Shown here piece after piece: positions 1-5,969 of a stretch of 7,384 bases of DNA. The stretch spans positions 1 through 7,384 of the forward strand of contig DAOWBD010000049.1 of assembly GCA_030634235.1 (NCBI GenBank), in the 5' to 3' direction. The position numbers were made by a program, and so were the translations under genes. Within the stretch, counting starts at the first letter, position 1; each line of letters opens with the position of its first letter. Under the pieces are notes generated by a model. That model searched no databases, was not told the origin of the DNA, and saw only the letters and a list, made by a program, of their open reading frames with translations. The stretch comes from Candidatus Omnitrophota bacterium (GTDB taxonomy: Bacteria > Omnitrophota > Gorgyraeia > Zapsychrales > Zapsychraceae).

Positions 1-51
1 ACTGAATTGTAGTATATATATAAAAAGGCATAAAAACAAGAAAATTTCAAG

Positions 52-75
52 TAAATGGCCAAAGCTCGCCATTTA
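52..75 (-). terminator. Possible terminator hairpin after the AsmA gene
   Basis: TAAATGGC (52-59) and GCCATTTA (68-75) form a perfect 8-bp stem with an 8-nt loop, 27 nt past the AsmA stop codon. On the minus strand it is followed by a U-rich but interrupted tract (AAATTTTCTTGTTTTT). The stem is fairly AT-rich and the U tract is not immediately adjacent, so this is at best a weak intrinsic terminator. Confidence 0.35.
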
Positions 76-102
76 TTGATCTTCGACCCTCTAGCGCCGG
101 CC

Positions 103-2001
103 TTAGTCAAAAATTGGTATCATATCAAAAATATTCTCAATCAGAACTTCCTCGACGCTAGGCTCACGTTTTTGAGGAATATTCTCCCCGCCACTCTCCG
201 GGGATTGTCCGGGATCCGCCACGTCTTCTGATGGCACCTCATCATCAATGTCAAGAGCCTTGTATATGGCTTTTTTAAGTTCATCCCTACCCCAGCAATT
301 GAAAAACTTCTTAGCCATGGCCTCAATATCCGGACGCATTTGATAATCCACTAATTTTCCGCCATAGTGTTTCATAAGGATATGGATCCGTTTTTGCTCA
401 TCCAAGAAGCATTTTAATTTCGGTACAGCCGCGACCATACTAGCAGACAAGTCGGAATACATATAGATGTCCGAATCTAGATTGAGATTTTGATCAAGAT
501 CCAGATTGCCGCTGGCAAGCATCAAAAATCCATCGGCATTAATTTCCGCTTTATTAATGAACACAACCCCTTCATGGACCTTTGTATCCATTCTTATTTT
601 CTCGAAAACAGTATCCCTGACTTTTAACTTTTCCTTATACTTCTCGGGTAAATTGGCTTCGACCTGCTCAGCCAAATTAGGAATGAAGGAAAGCCTGCTT
701 AACACCAGCTTCAGGATGTTGACATCCTTGACCCGGCCATTCTTGATTTCAGAGGCCCCTTCGCCCGCAAGAAAAGATCTAAGCGCTTTGCCGTCTATTC
801 CAATCCCGTTCAACTTGTATTCGACTTGAATCTGGCCTTCAAGTTTTACCGGAAGATCCAACTGTTGCGCCAGATCGCTTAACTGAACGTCGGTCAATTT
901 TAAATCGGCTACAAATTTTTGCTCCGCTAAATACTCAATGAGCCGGCCCGATATTTTCATTTCACCGGAAGCCAAAGGCATCGTGATCTCCCTGATATCC
1001 ACATCGGACTCCGTCATGGCAAACTGCATACCTAAATTCTCGACCGGTATGGGAGAATTCTCAAATTGCGCGTTGATGCCCGTCGCCCGGCCGTCCAACG
1101 AGAGAACCAGCAATCCCTTTTCGCCTAAGATCATTTGATGAATATCGAGCCCTAATTTTCCGTCGAGCTTATCTTTAAGGCCGGCATCTTTCAAAGCTGG
1201 TACCCCCTCATAAACATGATCTAAGGAAAGATCAGAAAGGTCTGTCTGTATTTTAAGGTCATCGATCCGTACCTGCTGATTTTGCGCATTGATCTGGGCC
1301 AGACCGTTAAGGTTAATATTTTTCCGGCCGCTAAACAGTGACGCTTTAAGCTGGAAATGAAAAGGCGCATCAAATGAAAGATTGGAGATCTCAAATTCGA
1401 TATCCTTTACGGGGATCATCATCGGTGGATCCGTCGTGCGATCGGTAAAAACAAAGGTCCCATCCGTTATCCGGATCGACCTGATCAGCATTTCTTCAAA
1501 ATGAAAATCTTTTGATTTTTTCTCCTTAGCCCCCCTCACATCTTTTGAGGGCACAGAACTCGCCTTCCCCTCATCCGGTAAACCGGCCTCTTTTTTTTCT
1601 CCAAGCTTTTGATAGTTGATCTCGACATTGTTATTGCGGATAAGATTCACCTTCAGAGAATTCAGTTCGATCATTGAAACCAAAACCTGGCGCTTTAACA
1701 GAAAAGACAGGACATCGACATCGAGATGGGAAGAATCGATATACAGCATGGGTTCCGTCGAGAAAACTGGAAGGTCCATGATCGACAGTCCGCTGATATG
1801 CAGCGTTATCCCCTTGACGACGGAAAAATCGAAGGACACATGCTTCATTCGGACATCACGGCCAATGGATTTGCTGATCTGCTCGGTAATCTGTTCTTTG
1901 AAACGGTTCAGGTTCACCGTTTTAAGAAAGATAAACATCCCCACAAAAAGAACGACGGAAATGAGCAATATGGTTAGAAAAATAATTTTAACAATGCGCA
2001 T
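103..2001 (-). CDS. AsmA family protein
   Basis: This 632-residue protein is close in length to E. coli AsmA. It starts with MRIVK and a single membrane helix (about 4-26), followed by an AsmA-type opening (LNRFKEQITEQISKSIGRDV, then alternating beta strands such as GITLHISGLSIMD). A Lys/Glu/Ser-rich linker (about 132-166) interrupts the early beta region. The C-terminal AsmA region shows FLAGEGASEIKNGRVKDVNI (about 411-430) and the repeating beta pattern SGNLDLDQNLNLDSDIYMYS. AsmA-like proteins are anchored in the inner membrane with a large periplasmic part and are linked to lipid handling and outer-membrane homeostasis. That role is family knowledge and is not shown here. The tail after about residue 586 is acidic and Pro/Gly-rich, then ends in a short hydrophobic VLIENIFDMIPIFD. 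The ATG is supported by an AAGGA site 5 nt upstream. It lies 67 nt after the repeat ORF and may be co-transcribed with it. Confidence 0.88.
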   Translation of the reverse strand: MRIVKIIFLTILLISVVLFVGMFIFLKTVNLNRFKEQITEQISKSIGRDVRMKHVSFDFSVVKGITLHISGLSIMDLPVFSTEPMLYIDSSHLDVDVLSFLLKRQVLVSMIELNSLKVNLIRNNNVEINYQKLGEKKEAGLPDEGKASSVPSKDVRGAKEKKSKDFHFEEMLIRSIRITDGTFVFTDRTTDPPMMIPVKDIEFEISNLSFDAPFHFQLKASLFSGRKNINLNGLAQINAQNQQVRIDDLKIQTDLSDLSLDHVYEGVPALKDAGLKDKLDGKLGLDIHQMILGEKGLLVLSLDGRATGINAQFENSPIPVENLGMQFAMTESDVDIREITMPLASGEMKISGRLIEYLAEQKFVADLKLTDVQLSDLAQQLDLPVKLEGQIQVEYKLNGIGIDGKALRSFLAGEGASEIKNGRVKDVNILKLVLSRLSFIPNLAEQVEANLPEKYKEKLKVRDTVFEKIRMDTKVHEGVVFINKAEINADGFLMLASGNLDLDQNLNLDSDIYMYSDLSASMVAAVPKLKCFLDEQKRIHILMKHYGGKLVDYQMRPDIEAMAKKFFNCWGRDELKKAIYKALDIDDEVPSEDVADPGQSPESGGENIPQKREPSVEEVLIENIFDMIPIFD

Positions 2002-2006
2002 AGCAA

Positions 2007-2014
2007 TCCTTTTT
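2007..2014 (-). promoter_or_regulatory. Ribosome binding site of the AsmA gene
   Basis: On the minus strand AAAAAGGA lies 5 nt before the ATG at 1999-2001. It is the clearest Shine-Dalgarno sequence in the window and supports this start. Confidence 0.7.
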
Positions 2015-2068
2015 ATATAGACTCAATAAATGGTTATGTCGGGAGTAAGTGTTTATTGATGTTCCTGC

Positions 2069-3070
2069 CTACAGCTTTTGTTCCAGATCATCCAAGGCCT
2101 CTTCGACGACGCCATTGCGAGCTTTGATCTCCTTAGGCTGTAAGACAACACTATGCTGGCTTTTTCTTTGTAGGCCCTTGCGTATTTTCGCTTCCGATTT
2201 CTTCAGGTAAGATGACGCTTTTTTGTATCCAGGTTTCATTTGTTCAATCTGGAGGAATAATGCCTTCGCTTCCTCATAAGAACCGCTACGGTACAATCCG
2301 ACCGCTCTGGTATAAAGCTGCTTGAATTGTTTTTCATATTCCTGCTGAACCTGACGACGCTGGTTCCTTAATTCATTGCGGCGTTCCTGAATGCGTTGCT
2401 CCCAATCAACTGACTGCTCCTTTTGCTTTACCCTCTCCTTAGGCAGAGACCTCACGGTTTCTTGAGGAACAGCTTCTTGAAAATAACGCTCCACATCCAA
2501 CAAAGCCTGTTCAACAACTTCGCGTTTTTGTCCAAGCACCGGCGCCTCCTGATCCTCAAATAAAGGCTCTTCCTTTTCTGCCCTGCCTGTTTGCTGCTCC
2601 ATCCACAATCTCTGCTTCTCACCGATATCCTTATCGATACGCCCAAGGTAATCGAGAGTCGCCTTGTATCCCGGAGATAGCGACTCAACATCAATGAATT
2701 TCAACTTTGCCCGAATAAATTCTCTTGCCTTGTAAAACGCAAGGGCTTCCCGGTATTTTGTTTCAGCCTCCCTCGAGAACTCCTTCTCTCGCTCTTGAGA
2801 AACTTTCTTCACAAATTTATGTCCGTTCTTCTCAAGCGCATAAGGATCAGGCTCCTCAGCGTATCCCTCCAAACTTTTGACCACTCTCTTTTCCATGTCA
2901 ATCTTTTCATCCATGATGTCTTTATCAAGCCGGGCAAGATATTTTTCTGTCGATTTATAGTCGGGCAATGTTCGTTCCACCTCGATAAATGCCGTCTTAG
3001 CTTTTTCGAACTCCCGGGCCTTATAATGTTTAACCGCCTTGAGGTATATTGTTTTTGCTTTTTTCTTCAC
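2069..3070 (-). CDS. TPR-like repeat protein lacking a signal peptide (downstream part of the split repeat gene)
   Basis: This 333-residue ORF starts at a GTG (MKKKAKTIYLKAVKHYK). It holds three more cores of the type found in the upstream gene, with key Tyr at residues 9, 106 and 253. Each keeps the Y-A-Y-K, F-A-K, P-x-Y-K and Y-L pattern. Between cores 2 and 3 lies an acidic, Gln-rich spacer (about 155-245), and the tail ends in VVEEALDDLEQKL. The protein begins directly inside the helix before a repeat, with no signal peptide or membrane segment, so as a separate product it would stay in the cytoplasm. It is in the same frame as the upstream ORF, and the 12 codons before its GTG still resemble the repeat linker. 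A purine-rich GGGGGGGAG ends 12 nt before the GTG and could support re-initiation. The function is unknown; it may be the C-terminal part of a longer exported protein. Confidence 0.75.
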   Translation of the reverse strand: MKKKAKTIYLKAVKHYKAREFEKAKTAFIEVERTLPDYKSTEKYLARLDKDIMDEKIDMEKRVVKSLEGYAEEPDPYALEKNGHKFVKKVSQEREKEFSREAETKYREALAFYKAREFIRAKLKFIDVESLSPGYKATLDYLGRIDKDIGEKQRLWMEQQTGRAEKEEPLFEDQEAPVLGQKREVVEQALLDVERYFQEAVPQETVRSLPKERVKQKEQSVDWEQRIQERRNELRNQRRQVQQEYEKQFKQLYTRAVGLYRSGSYEEAKALFLQIEQMKPGYKKASSYLKKSEAKIRKGLQRKSQHSVVLQPKEIKARNGVVEEALDDLEQKL

Positions 3071-3109
3071 ACGCCTTTGATGCTCCCCCCCGACAGCTTC
3101 GAAGGATTA
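3071..3109 (-). other. In-frame TAA plus 12 sense codons joining the two repeat ORFs
   Basis: The TAA (3107-3109) and the GTG at 3070 are in the same frame. The 12 codons between them read SFEAVGGEHQRR. Aligned without gaps to the equivalent part of another unit (VIEENEHERQRK), they keep Glu, Glu, Gln and Arg at matching places. The stop falls 21 residues before the core Tyr. Four other units have Arg at that position (codons CGT, CGC, AGG and CGG), and one has Asp. The segment therefore looks like former or still-translated repeat linker rather than a spacer between unrelated genes. Confidence 0.75.
3083..3091 (-). promoter_or_regulatory. Possible ribosome binding site for the second repeat ORF
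   Basis: On the minus strand seven G followed by AG ends 12 nt before the GTG at 3068-3070, which is longer than the usual spacing. If used, it would allow initiation after the upstream stop. In the read-through frame the same bases encode part of Val-Gly-Gly-Glu, so it may simply be coding sequence. Confidence 0.3.
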
Positions 3110-5785
3110 TTCTATTTTTTCTTTTTCCCGACGACGCGCCAATGTTTCTTTCTTCAGTTCCTCAAGCCGCTCTTGATCCTCGGCCTTACGCACATGCCAC
3201 TGCCGATCGTCTTTCTTCTGCTGCGCTAATTCCTCCTGCCACTTTTGGCGCTCGACGATATCCTCTTCACTTTCCCGTCGAAGCCGCCTGTTTTTTCTTA
3301 TTTCCGAATCTATTCGAGCAAAATATTTCTCGGTCGACTTGTAGCCGGGCCACATCGCATCAACTTCCTCTAAAGTTTCCCTGGCCTGTTCAAACCATCC
3401 GGCCTTGTAATACCGCAAAGCTTCGTCGTAAACCGATTCTGTCTGTTGCGACAACCGCTTTAGATGCTCCTTTTCGATATCCCGGATCGTATCTTCCCAT
3501 TGCTTGCGTTCTCGCTCGCGAAGCGAAGCCTCTTCCCGTAATTTCAGAAGCCGCCGCTCTTCTTCGGAAGTCCGCATCTGCTCAAGACGGCTCTCTTCAC
3601 GCTTTTGCGCTAAACGCTGCTCCCGGAGCTGCTGCTCAAAGACAATCTGCTGTTCTTTCTCACGAGACCGCTCCGCTTTTTTGATATCCCGGTCAATGTT
3701 CTTTAAATATTTTTCTGTAGCCCTATAACCAGACAGGATCTGATCGGCCTCGAGGAATTTATCTTTTGCCTGCTCATATTTTTCGCGCTTATAGAGCGAC
3801 ACCGCAAATTGATAAACAGCCTCCGCCTGCACTTCTTTTCGCTGAAAATCCTTCTTGTCGATGATCTTACGCAGATCCTGTTGATGTTTTTCTTCTTGTT
3901 TTCTTGCTAACACCTCTTTTTGATTGCGCTCTTTCAAAGTCTCTTGGATTGTCCGCCGGCGCTCTTGTTCTTCCTTTTGAATATCATCGTCAAGGCCCAA
4001 TAGATATTTTTCTGTCAACTTATACCCCGGGAGAATCCGCGCGACCTCCGTGAAATCTGCTCTGGCCTCTTCCCACCGCGTAGCGCTATAAGCGCGCAGA
4101 GCTTCCTGATAAATGAACTCAGCCTCCTCCCCCAACTTCCTCTGACGTTCATGTTCGTTTTCTTCAATGACCCGTTCCCATTCTTCCCGTTGTTTTTTCC
4201 GGGCGAGTGTTTTCTCCTTAAATTCCCTAAGACGGTCCTGGTCCTCTGCAGCGCGTAGCTTCTCATTCTCTTCCCATTTCTGTTGTTCGAGCATTTTCTT
4301 TTCCCTCATTCTCCGACGGAAAGCCATCTCCTGATCTTCATGGCGCTGCTTTTGTTCTTTCTCAATATCCTTATCGATCCGGGAAAGATATTTCCCCGTC
4401 GATTTATACCCGGGAACAATTTTCTGAACTTCCAGAAAATCCTCCTTCGCCTGCTCAAACTCCCGCTTCTTATAGTATTTGATCGCTTCCTGATAAATGA
4501 ACTGCGCTTGTTCCTCGAGTTTTCGCTGTCGTTCCGTCTCACTTTCCTCAAGAGCCCTTAACCATTCCTCGCGTTCTTTCCTGCGAGAGGCGACTTCCGT
4601 TTTGAACCGGTCAAGCCGCGCTTGTTCCTTGGTCATCTGCAACTCTTCAAAACGCTTTTCTTCACGCTTCCTGGCTAATTCCTCTTCTCTTTTCTTCTGT
4701 TCGAGTTCACGGGCACGCTGCTCCTGACGCAGCCGAACATTTTCTTGCAAGTCACGGTCGATACGATCAAGATAATGCCTTGTCGACTTGTAGTTCGGAA
4801 CAATGAGCTGCGCTTCTTCAAAACGGTTCTTCGCCAATTCAAAGTCCCGCTTCTTATAGTAATGCACGGCCTCTTGATAGACAGGGTCAACTTGTTGGAT
4901 CAATTTCTTCTGAAGTTCTTGCTCACTTTCCTGAAGAATGCGCCGCCATTCCTCTTTCTCCTTTTTTCGCGCCAGAATTTCTCTTTTGCGCTTTTCCTCA
5001 ACAAGCCGTTCTTCCTCTCCCCGAATATCTTTACTAATCCGTGAAAGGTATTTATCCGTATCCTTGTAGCCGGTAAGAATGCCGTTGACCTCGGTGAAAT
5101 AATCCCTTGCCAGTTTAAAATCCCTCGATTTGTAATAGCTTATAGCTTCTTGATAGAGCGGATCCGCCTGCTCGCCTAACTTTTTTTCCAACTCCATCCG
5201 GCTCTCTTCAAGGATACGCTCCCATTCCGCCCGCTCTTCACGACGAGCAACCGCATTCTTTTCAAAACTCTTTCCGCTTAAATTTTGCTGCGCCTGCCGA
5301 ATCTTATGTTCGAGAATCGTCAGGTAATTGCGTGCGGCCTTGTGATCCGGAATGACTGATTCAATCCGCTCAAACATCTTTTTAGAGGCGACATACTTCT
5401 CTTTTTTGAACAGAGTAACCGCCGTGTCATACAATTTGTTGACCTCGCTTCTGTCAGGATGTCCTTCACCTTCAAGAAGAATCAATTCCTCATCGATGAA
5501 ATCGAGCCCATCGTCAGGGGCTTGGCCCTGTTGAACATATTCCACAGGATGCTCCAGGATCTCCAGGGCCTTTTCCCAAAGTTCCTGAGCCTCTTCAAAC
5601 TGCCCCTGTTCGAACAATTCAACGGCCTGCTCGTTATAAGAACTGACCTGTTTTTCACTTTCCGGATCTTGATTAGACGGGGTTTCTTGAGAGGATAAAA
5701 AAGGTAAAAAAGCGGAGGAGGAAGATGTCCAAAACATCCCACAAGATAGGAATACAATCACGAATATGACAATTTTTTTCTTCAT
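3107..5785 (-). CDS. Exported TPR-like repeat / charged-helix protein (upstream part of a split repeat gene)
   Basis: The protein has 892 residues from the preferred ATG at 5783-5785. The frame is open to a GTG at 5824 (905 residues), but starting at the ATG gives a clean signal peptide: MKKK, hydrophobic residues 5-18, then SSSSAF with likely cleavage after the Ala. No clear Shine-Dalgarno precedes either start. Cys15 sits in a poor lipobox, so a lipoprotein is less likely. After a Pro/Glu-rich stretch and one degenerate TPR come seven TPR-like cores following YQEAxxYYKxREFExAK, F-E-V, PGYKST-KYL-RIDKDI. The linkers between them are long and rich in Glu, Lys, Arg and Gln, and should form extended single helices or coiled coils. 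There is no enzymatic motif. A periplasmic scaffold or spacer is inferred. It stops at a TAA that lies in the same frame as the next gene and interrupts the repeat pattern. Confidence 0.88.
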   Translation of the reverse strand: MKKKIVIFVIVFLSCGMFWTSSSSAFLPFLSSQETPSNQDPESEKQVSSYNEQAVELFEQGQFEEAQELWEKALEILEHPVEYVQQGQAPDDGLDFIDEELILLEGEGHPDRSEVNKLYDTAVTLFKKEKYVASKKMFERIESVIPDHKAARNYLTILEHKIRQAQQNLSGKSFEKNAVARREERAEWERILEESRMELEKKLGEQADPLYQEAISYYKSRDFKLARDYFTEVNGILTGYKDTDKYLSRISKDIRGEEERLVEEKRKREILARKKEKEEWRRILQESEQELQKKLIQQVDPVYQEAVHYYKKRDFELAKNRFEEAQLIVPNYKSTRHYLDRIDRDLQENVRLRQEQRARELEQKKREEELARKREEKRFEELQMTKEQARLDRFKTEVASRRKEREEWLRALEESETERQRKLEEQAQFIYQEAIKYYKKREFEQAKEDFLEVQKIVPGYKSTGKYLSRIDKDIEKEQKQRHEDQEMAFRRRMREKKMLEQQKWEENEKLRAAEDQDRLREFKEKTLARKKQREEWERVIEENEHERQRKLGEEAEFIYQEALRAYSATRWEEARADFTEVARILPGYKLTEKYLLGLDDDIQKEEQERRRTIQETLKERNQKEVLARKQEEKHQQDLRKIIDKKDFQRKEVQAEAVYQFAVSLYKREKYEQAKDKFLEADQILSGYRATEKYLKNIDRDIKKAERSREKEQQIVFEQQLREQRLAQKREESRLEQMRTSEEERRLLKLREEASLRERERKQWEDTIRDIEKEHLKRLSQQTESVYDEALRYYKAGWFEQARETLEEVDAMWPGYKSTEKYFARIDSEIRKNRRLRRESEEDIVERQKWQEELAQQKKDDRQWHVRKAEDQERLEELKKETLARRREKEKIE
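4101..4503 (-). repeat. Two identical 19-nt stretches exactly 384 nt apart
   Basis: Positions 4101-4119 and 4485-4503 are identical and encode the FIYQEA start of two adjacent repeat cores. The 384-nt offset equals 128 codons. Other units encode this motif with different codons, so these two may share a more recent duplication or a conversion event. Confidence 0.6.
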
Positions 5786-5835
5786 GTGCGTCGAGAGCAT
5801 GCGTACTAGTAGTCGGAATATCACGTTTAATATTA

Positions 5836-5863
5836 ATATTACATATATTTAACGTATTGTAAC
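5836..5863 (-). promoter_or_regulatory. Candidate promoter for the repeat gene
   Basis: On the minus strand GTTACA (5858-5863) and TAATAT (5836-5841) are separated by 16 nt in an AT-rich stretch upstream of the signal-peptide ATG. The match to sigma-70 boxes is modest. An AT-rich palindrome AATATTAATATT overlaps and follows the -10 candidate. This is the only promoter-like sequence seen between the Memo-AMMECR1 gene and the repeat gene. Confidence 0.25.
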
Positions 5864-5969
5864 ACATAGAATTAGACAGCTTCCAGCATTTTCTCGGTTT
5901 TTTTGCAGTTTTTATTTAACGAAAACACGTGGTGAGAAAAGCAAAAAAACATCCTTGCCTTGCGGCACT

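Larger units (their letters stand above)
2174..5440 (-). repeat. Array of ten TPR-like 50-residue coding repeats spanning two ORFs
   Basis: Cores are defined from 3 residues before to 46 residues after the conserved Tyr. They lie at 5291-5440, 5015-5164, 4739-4888, 4355-4504, 3971-4120, 3674-3823, 3290-3439, 2906-3055, 2615-2764 and 2174-2323. All ten align without gaps, with hydrophobic Ile/Leu at Tyr+43. Tyr-to-Tyr steps are 92, 92, 128, 128, 99, 128, 128 (across the TAA), 97 and 147 residues. The core consensus matches one TPR helix pair (Y..A...Y, F..A...F, P.Y) plus a third helix (ST.KYL.RIDKDI). Linkers of the 128 class are 78 residues long and share AEDQxRL and TLAR-type motifs, so the larger duplicated unit there is 384 nt. 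Confidence 0.9.

Noticed and set aside
506..829. Plus-strand open frame of 107 codons inside the AsmA gene
   Set aside because: It is antisense to a well-supported gene, with no recognisable protein features or ribosome binding site.
3085..3124. Compensating indels in the A and G homopolymers as the cause of the TAA
   Set aside because: The flanking protein sequence stays in exact 128-residue register. The alternative frame (RIILRSCRGG) does not fit the repeat better, so two cancelling indels are not needed, though reads should be checked.
3049..3684. Plus-strand open frame of 211 codons opposite the repeat genes
   Set aside because: It runs antisense to the repeat array, crosses both ORFs, and its protein shows no family pattern. 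Long antisense frames are expected opposite Glu/Lys/Arg-rich repeats.
5822..5824. GTG start for the upstream repeat ORF
   Set aside because: It would add 13 residues in front of a good signal peptide and has no ribosome binding site. The ATG at 5783-5785 fits better.
5943..5967. Hairpin TGCC-GCAA-GGCA followed by seven U, just after the Memo-AMMECR1 stop (minus strand)
   Set aside because: The tetraloop and U tract are suggestive, but the stem has only 4 bp and 6 nt separate it from the U tract, so it is too weak to call a terminator.
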